Assembly (NCBI GenBank): GCA_027492675.1
Contig: JAPUEI010000033.1
Location: 58,904 to 101,116, forward strand
Reading direction: 5' to 3'
DNA length: 42,213 bases
Origin: Propionibacteriaceae bacterium
GTDB lineage: Bacteria > Actinomycetota > Actinomycetes > Propionibacteriales > Propionibacteriaceae
Under the pieces are notes generated by a model. It was not told the DNA's origin, did not search any database, and saw only the letters and a list, made by a program, of their open reading frames with translations. Both the position numbers and the translations under genes were made by a program. Of this stretch, positions 31,681 through 39,439 are shown one piece after another (the stretch's first letter is position 1; each line of letters opens with the position of its first letter).

Positions 31681-31956
31681 ATGATCACTGCGATTGTCTT
31701 CGTGGAAGCCGCCGTCGACCGCATCCCCGAGGTGGCCACCGCGATCGCGGACATCGAGGGCGTCACGGAGGTCTACTCCGTGACCGGCCGCATCGATCTC
31801 ATCGCGCTGGTGCGCGTGCGCTCCCACGATGAGGTGGCCGACGTCGTTGCGGATCGCCTCAACAAGGTGGACGGCGTGCGCAGCACCGAGACCCATATCG
31901 CCTTCCGTGCGTACTCACGCCATGACCTTGAGGCGGCGTTCTCGCTCGGGTCCTGA
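31681..31956 (+). CDS. Stand-alone Lrp/AsnC ligand-binding (RAM) domain protein
   Basis: The 91-residue protein is a single RAM domain (ITAIVFVEAAVDRIPEVATA, GVTEVYSVTGRIDLIALVR, VRSTETHIAFRAYSRHDLEA) with no helix-turn-helix. Such stand-alone domains bind amino acids and form dimers or octamers, and may modulate full Lrp proteins. The ATG at 31681 follows TAGGAT by 6 bases with no Shine-Dalgarno, so it is likely leaderless. Confidence 0.9.
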   Translation: MITAIVFVEAAVDRIPEVATAIADIEGVTEVYSVTGRIDLIALVRVRSHDEVADVVADRLNKVDGVRSTETHIAFRAYSRHDLEAAFSLGS

Positions 31957-31984
31957 CCCAGGTCTCCGCAGCCTGGACGCAGCG

Positions 31985-32011
31985 GAGCCGCCCCCGTGGT
32001 GGAGGCGGCTC
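31985..32011. terminator. Bidirectional hairpin between RAM protein and cyclophilin
   Basis: GAGCCGCC (31985-31992) pairs with GGCGGCTC (32004-32011) around an 11-base loop. It sits between convergent stops at 31956 and 32030. Confidence 0.65.
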
Positions 32012-32029
32012 GCTGAGTGTGACGGCGGT

Positions 32030-32539
32030 TCAGGCGATGGTGACTGACTCGATCACCACCGGCTCGACCGGACGGTCGCTCCGGTCGACCTTGGTCGTGG
32101 CGATCGCGTCGACGACCTTCTGGCTCGCCGCGTCCAGCACCTCGCCGAAGATGGTGTGGCGACGGTTGAGGTGAGGCGTCGGTCCGACGGTGACGAAGAA
32201 CTGCGAGCCGTTCGTGCCGGGGCCAGCGTTCGCCATGGCCAGCAGGTACGGACGGTTGAAGCTCAGGTCGGGGTGGAACTCGTCGGCGAACGTGTAGCCG
32301 GGGCCGCCGCGGCCCGTGCCCTGCGGGCAGCCACCCTGGATCATGAAGCCGTCGATGACCCGGTGGAAGACCAGGCCGTCGTAGTAGTTGCCGGTGGTCT
32401 TCGCGCCAGTGGTGGCGTCGAGGTACTCCTTGGTGCCAGTCGCCAGGCCGACGAAGTTGGCCACGGTCTTCGGCGCCTTGGTGTCGAAGAGCTCGATGAC
32501 GATGTCGCCCTTGTTGGTGTGCAGTGTCGCAGTGCTCAC
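32030..32539 (-). CDS. Peptidyl-prolyl cis-trans isomerase, cyclophilin type
   Basis: This 169-residue cytoplasmic cyclophilin shows [13 protein letters not shown] (catalytic Arg), [29 protein letters not shown] and HTIFGEV. It speeds proline isomerisation in folding proteins. GTG at 32539 has GGGAGG 6 bases upstream, which decides the start over the longer frame. It is transcribed away from the sunset-domain gene. Confidence 0.95.
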   Translation of the reverse strand: MSTATLHTNKGDIVIELFDTKAPKTVANFVGLATGTKEYLDATTGAKTTGNYYDGLVFHRVIDGFMIQGGCPQGTGRGGPGYTFADEFHPDLSFNRPYLLAMANAGPGTNGSQFFVTVGPTPHLNRRHTIFGEVLDAASQKVVDAIATTKVDRSDRPVEPVVIESVTIA

Positions 32540-32643
32540 GCGTGTCCTCCCGTTAGTTTCAGCGGCCCCACCGTACCTGCAGTCCGACATCTCTTTCCAC
32601 GAGCCCTGGGACGTCTACCACTCGGCCGGTACGGTGGGTGCAG

Positions 32644-32661
32644 GTCTCCTGTCCAGGAGAC
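32644..32661. promoter_or_regulatory. 18-bp palindrome upstream of the sunset-domain gene
   Basis: GTCTCCTG-TC-CAGGAGAC is a perfect 8-bp inverted repeat with a 2-base spacer, centred 32 bp before the start codons. A second short palindrome, TTCCG-ATATC-CGGAA, follows. It is a candidate operator in the divergent spacer 32540-32683; the bound protein is unknown. Confidence 0.5.
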
Positions 32662-32683
32662 GTTTCCGATATCCGGAAGGACA

Positions 32684-33547
32684 ATGATGTTTCGCAAGCA
32701 GACCTTGCGCGAAGCCGCCGCAGAGACGACTCACACGGCCGCTGAGCGGGGAGCCGCTGCCCTCGATGCCGCCATCGAGCGCATACAGCCGCTCCTCGAG
32801 CAGGCAGCTGAACGGGTCGGCCCCCTGGCCGAGGACGCCAAGAAGCGGGCAGAGGAAGCCCGCACAGCCGCCGCCAAGTACGCCGCCGACACGCTCGACG
32901 CCGTACAGCCGCAGTTGAACGACGCCCTCGACAAGGTGACACCCTCCGTCGAGAGGGCCCAGAAGGCGGTGCAGAACGACCTGATCCCGAAGCTCATCGA
33001 GCTCCTCCACGAGGCCGCCCAGCACCCGGCCGTGGCCGGTGCGATCGAAGACGCGCGCGACGCCGCGGCCGAGATCGAGAGCCGTGGCCAGGCCACCCTG
33101 GCCGCCGTGAAGGGCGAACTCGAACTCCCCCGGAAGTCGAAGGGCAAGACCTTCCTGAAGGTCGCCGCCGTCGGTGCCCTGCTCGCGGCTGCCGGTGTGG
33201 CCATCAAGACCTTCCTCGGGTCCAAGGACTCCGGGTGGGCGCCGCACGAGCCGAGCCCGGCCTACACGTACACCGATACGCCCACGCCGAAGGACCCCGA
33301 GCCGGAGCCCGTGGACGACGACCTGGACGATCCCGAGGAGACCGACGAGGCCGAGGCGCCGACGTCGTTCGGCGAAGGGTCGTACATCGGCACAGAGGCG
33401 CCTGAGGGCTACACCATCAAGGGCAACGACCGCTCGATGAAGTACCACGTGCCCGAGTCCGGTGGCTACGAGCGAACGATCGCCGACGTGTGGTTCAACA
33501 GCGAGGAGGCGGCTCAGGCGGCCGGCTTCACGCGCGCACAGCGCTGA
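32684..33547 (+). CDS. Membrane-associated helical protein with C-terminal sunset domain
   Basis: The 287-residue protein has a long Ala/Glu/Lys-rich amphipathic helical region (about 5-150, apolipophorin-like repeats such as [20 protein letters not shown]), one membrane helix (about 157-180, [18 protein letters not shown]), an acidic linker and the sunset domain ([30 protein letters not shown]). The latter matches the end of ArfC at 18063-18587. The start is ATGATG at 32684/32687; GGAAGG fits the second ATG better. Function unknown; probably an envelope or phasin-like helix bundle. Confidence 0.85.
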   Translation: MMFRKQTLREAAAETTHTAAERGAAALDAAIERIQPLLEQAAERVGPLAEDAKKRAEEARTAAAKYAADTLDAVQPQLNDALDKVTPSVERAQKAVQNDLIPKLIELLHEAAQHPAVAGAIEDARDAAAEIESRGQATLAAVKGELELPRKSKGKTFLKVAAVGALLAAAGVAIKTFLGSKDSGWAPHEPSPAYTYTDTPTPKDPEPEPVDDDLDDPEETDEAEAPTSFGEGSYIGTEAPEGYTIKGNDRSMKYHVPESGGYERTIADVWFNSEEAAQAAGFTRAQR

Positions 33548-33561
33548 GAGATCTGACACAC

Positions 33562-33603
33562 CGTACGGGCGGTGGTGGCCTGCGGGCCGCCACCGCCCGT
33601 ACG
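33562..33603. terminator. Strong bidirectional terminator hairpin
   Basis: The arms 33562-33579 and 33586-33603 pair over 18 bp with one G-T wobble around a 6-base loop. It lies between the convergent sunset-domain and VKOR genes; no T-run is present. Confidence 0.85.
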
Positions 33604-33613
33604 CGTTGTGGGG

Positions 33614-34234
33614 TCAGGAGAACAGCGCCGACCCGTAGTGGACGACCACCCAGGTCACGAGCACCGCGAGCCACACGATGACGATGAGCGCGTCCAGACC
33701 CATCCTCAAGCCCGCCTTGGCTGCCGCGTGCGCACGTTCGGACAGGAACAGATTGTTGTCCCTGATGTTCACGTGGGTGAGAGACGTGAAGACCAGCGTG
33801 GTCGACAAGGTGACCAGCAGGCACCACGGGCAGAGCGCGCCGATCACGTACATCGCCTGGAAGAACAGCCAGTACGCGAAGATCACGCCGATCGTGTAGA
33901 CGATCTGGGCCGCGAGCATGAATCCCCGCCTGAACCTGACCCCCGTGAGGCTGGCCACGGCAATCGTGATCACCACGGGCTCGGCGACCATCCCGAGGTA
34001 TGCGTTGGGAAAGCCCAGCAGGTGCGCCTGCCACGACGCCCCGACCGTGCCGCAGCTGATCACCGCGTTGATGTTGCAGGCCAGCTGCGCGCCGGGGTCC
34101 TTGGCCAGGTCGATGGCGTCGACCGAAAGCACGAACGACGCGAGCAGGCTGAGGCAGGCGGAGACCAGCATGGTGGAGAAGATCCACCCGTTCGACTGCC
34201 GGAACGTGTGGAGCCGGTCGACGAGGTCAGTCAT
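33614..34234 (-). CDS. Vitamin K epoxide reductase (VKOR) family protein
   Basis: The 206-residue protein has about five membrane helices and the four VKOR cysteines: Cys53 and Cys61 in the loop (CNINAVISC) and the CPWC redox pair at 135-138. It re-oxidises DsbA-like enzymes and passes electrons to quinone, enabling extracellular disulfide bonds. The ATG at 34234 overlaps the DsbA-like stop (ATGA). No thioredoxin domain is fused, so the upstream gene is the likely partner. Confidence 0.94.
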   Translation of the reverse strand: MTDLVDRLHTFRQSNGWIFSTMLVSACLSLLASFVLSVDAIDLAKDPGAQLACNINAVISCGTVGASWQAHLLGFPNAYLGMVAEPVVITIAVASLTGVRFRRGFMLAAQIVYTIGVIFAYWLFFQAMYVIGALCPWCLLVTLSTTLVFTSLTHVNIRDNNLFLSERAHAAAKAGLRMGLDALIVIVWLAVLVTWVVVHYGSALFS

Positions 34235-35022
34235 TTACCAGCTGCCTTGTCCACGGCGGCCTTGAGCGAGCCGGAGGTGTACAGGTTGCGCGAGAACACG
34301 GTGCCGTTGATCTTGACCGTCGGCGTGCTCTGAATCCCAGCCTTGAAGGACGCGTCGTTCGACTTCTGCACGAGGTCTACCTGCGACTGGGCGGCGAACG
34401 TCGCCGCGAGGGACTCGCTGACCCCGGTCTTGGTCGCCAGAGCGGCGATCTCCGCATCGGTGAGACCCTTCGTGCCTTCCGTGGGCTGGCTGGCGTACAG
34501 CGCGCTGTTGAACGCGAGGGCCTTGTCGGGCTCCTTCAGCGCCACCGTGAGGAACGCGTTCGCGGCCCTGGTCGAGTACTTGGCGCCGTCGGAAGAGTCG
34601 TCGAGGAAGTTCATCACATGGATGACCACGCGGACCTCGGCGGAGTCGACGAGGTACTTCAGATCGGCGGCCTGAGCGCGCTCGAACTGCCCGCAGTACG
34701 GGCACATGTAGTCCTGGTAGATGTCGATCGTGACCGGAGCCCCGGCCTGACCGATGGACACGCCGTACGTGTCGTCGGCCGCCGCGGTCGGAGCCTTCTT
34801 GGTCAGGATCGGGATGAGCCAGATGACGCCGGCGACGAGGGCGAGGACGACGACGCCCAGGACTCCGTACGTGACCGCGGCGCGCACCTTCTTCTCGCGC
34901 GCCTCGCGAGCCTGGAGCTCGCGCAGGGCTTCTCGCTGGCTCGCCTTCGACGAGGCGGCAGTGGCTGTGGTGGTGGTCTTCGCGCCGCCTGTGAAGGCGC
35001 CCTTCTTCTTGTCCTTGGGCAT
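34231..35022 (-). CDS. Membrane-anchored DsbA/thioredoxin-like oxidase
   Basis: The 263-residue protein has a basic cytoplasmic N-terminus (residues 1-48, Thr/Ala/Lys-rich), one transmembrane helix (about 49-73), and an extracellular DsbA fold with CPYC at 107-110 and a cis-Pro in QSTPTVKING. It would form disulfides in exported proteins and be reoxidised by the VKOR protein encoded just downstream with a 4-bp overlap. The ATG at 35022 begins MPKDKKKG. Confidence 0.93.
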   Translation of the reverse strand: MPKDKKKGAFTGGAKTTTTATAASSKASQREALRELQAREAREKKVRAAVTYGVLGVVVLALVAGVIWLIPILTKKAPTAAADDTYGVSIGQAGAPVTIDIYQDYMCPYCGQFERAQAADLKYLVDSAEVRVVIHVMNFLDDSSDGAKYSTRAANAFLTVALKEPDKALAFNSALYASQPTEGTKGLTDAEIAALATKTGVSESLAATFAAQSQVDLVQKSNDASFKAGIQSTPTVKINGTVFSRNLYTSGSLKAAVDKAAGK

Positions 35023-35101
35023 GGTGCAGTCCTTACGTCCGTGTGGTCTGGGTCAGCTCGATGGGCACAGTCGAGGACGATCGAGCTCGGTGAGAGGGTC
35101 C

Positions 35102-35596
35102 TCAGCAGGAGCAGGACGGAGGACCGCGGCGGACGTTCGGGTTGCTGGCCACTCGCGAAGGACGCGCCGGGCTCGCTGTGACCACGGGGACGAGGCGCGG
35201 GATGCTCGGCAGGGTGACCGCAGCGGCCACGATGCGGGCACGCCGGGCGAACCAGTGCTGCACCTCGCGCAGCCGACGTTGCACACGCAGCCGAAGGCCC
35301 AGGGCCAGCAGCAGGGCGACGAGGCCGAGCAGTGTGGCGGTCAGCGAGCCGGCCAACGTGGCCTGGGTGAAAGCGCCGTACGAAGGGGCTGGAGCGTAGC
35401 TGCCGTGGGGGCAGTCGGAACTCAGCATGAGCATTCGGGTGCCGGTGCCCGCCCATGCGGCCACGGGCGGCGCCTCCACGCAGTCAGGGATCGGGCCGCG
35501 CAGTGCGGTCCTCGCCACCGGCGAGCCGAGACCTTGAATACCCAGGCCGAGGAGCAACGCGGCACGCGCCACGCGACCCACACGTCCTGACACCAT
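35102..35596 (-). CDS. Hypothetical membrane protein with extracellular cysteines
   Basis: The 164-residue protein has a hydrophobic N-terminus (about 8-28) and a second strong membrane helix (about 80-105). The loop between them holds two cysteines (PDCVEA, SSDCPHG), and the tail is basic and ends SCSC. The ATG at 35596 has AAGGAG 5 bases upstream; a small hairpin (CCGGGCG/CGCCCGG) lies just before it. It may be a substrate of the adjacent disulfide system, but I do not recognise the family. Confidence 0.68.
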   Translation of the reverse strand: MVSGRVGRVARAALLLGLGIQGLGSPVARTALRGPIPDCVEAPPVAAWAGTGTRMLMLSSDCPHGSYAPAPSYGAFTQATLAGSLTATLLGLVALLLALGLRLRVQRRLREVQHWFARRARIVAAAVTLPSIPRLVPVVTASPARPSRVASNPNVRRGPPSCSC

Positions 35597-35765
35597 CAGG
35601 GCTCCTTGGTTGCCGGGCGCATGCACGCCCGGGCCGATTCTACGCGAGGACGTTCGCTGTCCCGTGGTGGATCACATCGCTGACAACCGACGGAAACTTC
35701 CGGACCTCACTCACAAACCTGCCTCGCCAACGGCTTACGGGGGTGACCGATCGAGGAGGTACCCC

Positions 35766-36233
35766 ATGGACCACGCGAGCAGGCTCCCCACGCAGTGGGT
35801 GTCCGCCGCCCCCTTCCGCTACCACGTACAGCACCTCGTGGCCGCCACCGGCGTGCCATGGCAGGTGGTGGCGATCGTGGCCCAGCTCTCACAACAACAG
35901 GTGCGCACGCTCCTGTTCGGACGTGATGGGCGCCGACGACCCCGTCTGAGTCCCTATGCGGCCAGACGACTGTTCGCCGTGACCCGAGATCAGCTGCAGG
36001 CGATGCGTACGGAGCGGGTTCCGGCCGCGTTCGTCCGCGAGAACTTGTCGGCGCTCCTGTCCCACGGGCTCGCGGTGGAGCAGTTGGCGGACTGGCTATC
36101 GCTGGAGCCGGAGACCGTCGAGCTGCTGGAGGCCGGCCGCGTCGACTGCTCCTTGGTGACCTGCGCGATGCTTCGGCTGGCCTGTGTTGAGAGGGGAATC
36201 CTCGTCGAGACGGAGGCGAAGGCGGCCGCGTGA
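35766..36233 (+). CDS. Hypothetical helix-turn-helix protein
   Basis: This 155-residue protein has two regions like helix-turn-helix units: WQVVAIVAQLSQQQVRTLLF (about 32-51) and LAVEQLADWLSLEPETVELL (about 103-122). It is soluble and basic in the first half, and ends in a predicted helix with two cysteines. The ATG at 35766 follows GAGGAGG at good spacing. No family is recognised; a DNA-binding role is inferred. It is 16 bp from the prepilin peptidase gene. Confidence 0.7.
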   Translation: MDHASRLPTQWVSAAPFRYHVQHLVAATGVPWQVVAIVAQLSQQQVRTLLFGRDGRRRPRLSPYAARRLFAVTRDQLQAMRTERVPAAFVRENLSALLSHGLAVEQLADWLSLEPETVELLEAGRVDCSLVTCAMLRLACVERGILVETEAKAAA

Positions 36234-36249
36234 GTCCGGAATCCTTAGG

Positions 36250-36948
36250 ATGACGAGCGTGTCAGGGATCCTCGCAGCAGCGGTGATGGTCGTGGTCTGC
36301 GGGATCGCGGCCGGCGTCCTGGCTCCCTGGCTGCTTCGCCGGGCCCCCGAGCCCGAGCTGGATCCCGACGAGACCAAGGTTCCGTACGTATCGCTGGCGA
36401 CACTCCGGGTCGGTGTGGCGACGGGCCTGTGGGCCGCTGCCCTCGCCACGGTGGCCGTGCTGACCGTCGAGCCGTCCAGGGTCGGCCCGTGGCTCGTGGT
36501 CTCGGTCGTCGGCGCCCTGACGTGCGTGGTCGACATCCTGACGACCTGGATCCCCCGACGATGGCTGCACGTGGGATGGGCGCTGACCGCACTGGCGGTC
36601 GTCGGGTCCGCGTGGTCGGTCGGCGACTGGCCCGGGATGGGCCGCGCCGCCATCGGCGTGGCGATCATCGGCGGCCTGTACGGCGTCGTCTACGCCGTGT
36701 CGGCCCTGACGGGACGCGGCATGTTCGGGTTCGCCGACGTGCGGCTTGGCATCCTGGTGGGCATGGCGGCCGGCTGGCGGTCGATCCCCACGGCGACCAC
36801 CGCGCTGGTGCTCGGAGCGCTCGTGGGGGCCGTGTGGGGCGTGGTGGCAGCGCTCAGACGAAAGAAGAGCCTGCCCTACGCGTACGGCCCCAGCATCGTG
36901 CTCGGACCGTACCTCGCGCTTGCCCTCGGCCTGCTCACGCAGCGGTAG
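36250..36948 (+). CDS. Prepilin peptidase (A24)-like membrane protein
   Basis: The 232-residue protein has about seven membrane helices. The two aspartate motifs of A24 peptidases are visible: CVVDILTTWIP (first Asp with the IP pair) and MFGFADVRLG (GxxD type, FGFAD). The large N-terminal methylase domain is absent, as in short actinobacterial TadV-like forms. It would cleave type IV pilin-like leaders. No pilin genes are nearby. ATG at 36250 or GTG at 36259 are possible; TAGGAT at 36246-36251 suggests a leaderless GTG at 36259. Its end overlaps the convergent trpD end by 14 bp. Confidence 0.83.
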   Translation: MTSVSGILAAAVMVVVCGIAAGVLAPWLLRRAPEPELDPDETKVPYVSLATLRVGVATGLWAAALATVAVLTVEPSRVGPWLVVSVVGALTCVVDILTTWIPRRWLHVGWALTALAVVGSAWSVGDWPGMGRAAIGVAIIGGLYGVVYAVSALTGRGMFGFADVRLGILVGMAAGWRSIPTATTALVLGALVGAVWGVVAALRRKKSLPYAYGPSIVLGPYLALALGLLTQR

Positions 36949-37969
36949 TCAGGCGGGCCCACTCGTCGAGGAGCCGCGCCGCAGCCCCCGAGTCGATCGC
37001 CGTGGCAGCCGTGGTCAGGTGCTCCCCCAACTGCGCCTCGATCGGACGGCTCGCGTCCGGCCCGGCGTAGGCCAGCAGCGCCGCGGCGGCGTTCAACAGC
37101 ACGATGTCGCGCACCGGCCCGCGCGTACCGGACAGCAGGTCTCGGACGACGCCCGCGTTGTGCGCCGGATCGCCTCCGACGAGGTCCTCTCGCGTCGCCG
37201 GGGCCAGCCCCAGCGCGCTCGGATCGAGCACGTCGTCGCGGCTCTCCCCGTCCGAGAGCACCCAGACGCGCGAGGTCGTCGTCGTGGTGAGCTCATCGAG
37301 GCCGTCGTCGCCGTGGAACACCATGCCGCGGCTCCCCCTGCCGGCCAGCACGCCCGCCATGAGGTCGGCCATGCGCGCGTCGGCCACGCCGACAGCTTGC
37401 GCCACGGGACGTGCAGGGTTGGCCAGCGGTCCCAGGAAGTTGAACGTCGTGGAGATCCCGAGCTCGCTGCGCGCAGAGGCCACGTGGCGAAGCGACGAGT
37501 GGTACAGCGGCGCGAACAGGAACACGATCCCCGTCTGGGCGAGGATCTCGGCCTGCGCGGCCGGTGGCACGTCGAGCCGCACGCCGAGCGCCTGCAGCAC
37601 GTCCGCGGTGCCGCACGACGAGGACGCCGCCCTGTTGCCGTGCTTGACGACCTTCGCGCCCGCGGCGGCCGCCACGATCGCGGCCATGGTCGACACGTTG
37701 ACGGTGTGCGCACGGTCGCCGCCAGAGCCGACGATGTCGACTGCGTCGCGGTCGACAGTGATCGGTGTCGCGTGGTCGAGCATCGAGGAAGCCATCGCGG
37801 TCAGCTCGGCGACCGTCTCGCCCTTGGCGCGCAGCGACACCATGAAACCCGCGACCTGTACGGGCGTGGCCTCACCGGTGAGGATCTGGTCCATCGCCCA
37901 GGTGACGTCCGACCCCTCGAGGTCCTGGCCCCGGACCAGCTGCGTGAGGAGGTCGCTCCAGGACGACAC
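36935..37969 (-). CDS. trpD: Anthranilate phosphoribosyltransferase
   Basis: The 344-residue enzyme shows VGSGGDRAHTVNVST (80-94) for PRPP binding, KHGNRAASSSCGTADVL (109-125), TTFNFLGPLANPA and VFHGDDGLDELT. It joins anthranilate and PRPP in tryptophan synthesis. The start GTG at 37969 is 2 bp after the receiver-domain stop codon (translational coupling likely). There are no other trp genes in the window; an isolated trpD next to ctaE is also the mycobacterial arrangement. Confidence 0.95.
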   Translation of the reverse strand: MSSWSDLLTQLVRGQDLEGSDVTWAMDQILTGEATPVQVAGFMVSLRAKGETVAELTAMASSMLDHATPITVDRDAVDIVGSGGDRAHTVNVSTMAAIVAAAAGAKVVKHGNRAASSSCGTADVLQALGVRLDVPPAAQAEILAQTGIVFLFAPLYHSSLRHVASARSELGISTTFNFLGPLANPARPVAQAVGVADARMADLMAGVLAGRGSRGMVFHGDDGLDELTTTTTSRVWVLSDGESRDDVLDPSALGLAPATREDLVGGDPAHNAGVVRDLLSGTRGPVRDIVLLNAAAALLAYAGPDASRPIEAQLGEHLTTAATAIDSGAAARLLDEWARLTTAA

Positions 37970-37971
37970 GC

Positions 37972-38376
37972 TCAGGCCTTGGCGGCGACGCCCGCGTGCC
38001 GCAGCAGGTCGGCGACGGTCTGCGGCAGCCGTACGGGGTCGATCGGGTAGCCCACGATGGCCTCGGCGCCGCTCCAGGTCGCGAGCCATGCGTCCTGCGG
38101 CCGGGCGACCAGCAGCAGGATCGGCGGGCAGTTCGCGTACTCGTCCTTGACCTGCTTCGCGACGCCCATGCCGCCGGAGGGCACGGCCTCGCCGTCGAAG
38201 ATGCACAGGTCGTACGTGCCCTCGCTGAGCGCCTTCAGCACCGCGGGCTGCGTCGCGGTGTCCACGACCTCGAGCTCGGGCAGATCGGCGGCGATGCGGC
38301 GGCCCAGCGCCAGACGCACCTGCTCACGAACGGTCCTATCGTCGGAGTACAGGAGCACCTTGGCGGTCGCAGTCAT
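37972..38376 (-). CDS. Degenerate response-regulator receiver protein
   Basis: The 134-residue protein is a lone receiver fold: LLYSDDRTVREQ (acidic pair at 12-13) and LCIFDGEAVPSGG with Asp61 at the phosphoacceptor place. The conserved Thr/Ser position reads Ala91 and the conserved Lys is replaced by Tyr110 (VGYPIDP in place of a KP motif). It has no output domain. It may be a pseudo-receiver acting by protein contacts. It lies between CtaG-like and trpD genes, 2 bp from each. Confidence 0.82.
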   Translation of the reverse strand: MTATAKVLLYSDDRTVREQVRLALGRRIAADLPELEVVDTATQPAVLKALSEGTYDLCIFDGEAVPSGGMGVAKQVKDEYANCPPILLLVARPQDAWLATWSGAEAIVGYPIDPVRLPQTVADLLRHAGVAAKA

Positions 38377-38378
38377 CG

Positions 38379-39338
38379 TCAATCCTCGTCGTCGGCTGGC
38401 AGTGGCTGCATCGTAGCGCCGCCGACACTGGTGGCATGCGCGCGAGCCTCCTCGCGGTCCAGCTGGCGGTCCACACGGCGCGCTTCGCGCTGGGACTCGC
38501 GGTACCAGCCGAGGAACAGCGCGGACATCACTCCGAGCATCGTGAGGTCGCCGGTGGCCCACAGGATGGCCCCTGCGTAGTACTGGTCCTGCATCGGGCT
38601 GGGACCCCACGTCCTGTTGAACGCCAGGTACCAGCTCTCCGCGACGAGCGTCTTGGACCCCATGAGCATCGTGCCGATGAACGCGTGGAACGGCATGGTG
38701 AGGAAGAACAGCAGGATCCGGATCGGGTACGGCACCTTCCATGGCGTGGGGTCCGGCCCCACGAGCGGCATGAAGAACGCGCTGCCCATGACGAGCATCC
38801 AGATGTGGAGCAGGTCGTGGTACGTGTTGTTGCGCAGCGTTAGGTCGTACAGGCCGGTCGGGTACAGCGCGAACGGCATCACGATCATGGCCCCGGTGGT
38901 GAGCGGCGGGAACAGCAGCACCTTGGCCAGGCGCGAGTGGATCAGCCACAGCAGCCCGTTCCGTACCCCTCCCTTGATGGCCCGCAGCGCCAACGTCATG
39001 GGCGCGCCCTGAGCCAGGGCCACGGGGATCGTCATCGACAGCATCATGTGCTGGACCATGTGCACGCTGAACAGCACCGTGTCGTACACCCCGAGCGGGC
39101 CCAAGGTCGCGTACGCCAGCTGCGCCATGCCCACCAGCCAGTACCCGGTCCGCGCCACGCTCCAGGCATCGCCTCGGCGGCGCAGCACGAGCACTCCGGC
39201 GAGGTAGGCGCCCGTCAGCACGAGCAGCATCGGACCGGCCACCCAGTCCCACTGCCAGCGGGTGAGGAAGCCGAGCCACGTGAGAGGCTGCACGCTGCTC
39301 CCGGGATCGGCGTGCAGTGGCAGGACGGGCATGCCCAC
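38379..39338 (-). CDS. ctaG: Cytochrome c oxidase assembly protein, CtaG (caa3) type
   Basis: The 319-residue protein has about seven transmembrane helices with histidines at their edges (MVQHMMLSM, YHDLLHIWMLVMG, MPFHAFIGTML). These match the caa3_CtaG family of copper-related oxidase assembly factors in Gram-positive bacteria. It is divergent from ctaE, 101 bp away, and is the first gene of a leftward unit with the pseudo-receiver and trpD. The polar C-terminus ends in acidic residues. Confidence 0.88.
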   Translation of the reverse strand: MGMPVLPLHADPGSSVQPLTWLGFLTRWQWDWVAGPMLLVLTGAYLAGVLVLRRRGDAWSVARTGYWLVGMAQLAYATLGPLGVYDTVLFSVHMVQHMMLSMTIPVALAQGAPMTLALRAIKGGVRNGLLWLIHSRLAKVLLFPPLTTGAMIVMPFALYPTGLYDLTLRNNTYHDLLHIWMLVMGSAFFMPLVGPDPTPWKVPYPIRILLFFLTMPFHAFIGTMLMGSKTLVAESWYLAFNRTWGPSPMQDQYYAGAILWATGDLTMLGVMSALFLGWYRESQREARRVDRQLDREEARAHATSVGGATMQPLPADDED

Positions 39339-39428
39339 ATCATGCCAGGGGGTACCCCGGTGTCAGCCCCCACAACACGAGGGCGTAACATGTCGCGCCG
39401 AGGTGGCCTCGGAGGGTCGACCTGTGCT

Positions 39429-39434
39429 CATAAT
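39429..39434 (+). promoter_or_regulatory. -10 element of the ctaE-qcr operon, leaderless start
   Basis: CATAAT at 39429-39434 ends 5 bases before the GTG of ctaE (39440). No Shine-Dalgarno lies at normal distance; GGAGGG is 23 bases upstream. The mRNA probably starts at the GTG. No clear -35 is visible. Confidence 0.5.
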
Positions 39435-39439
39435 GTGCC

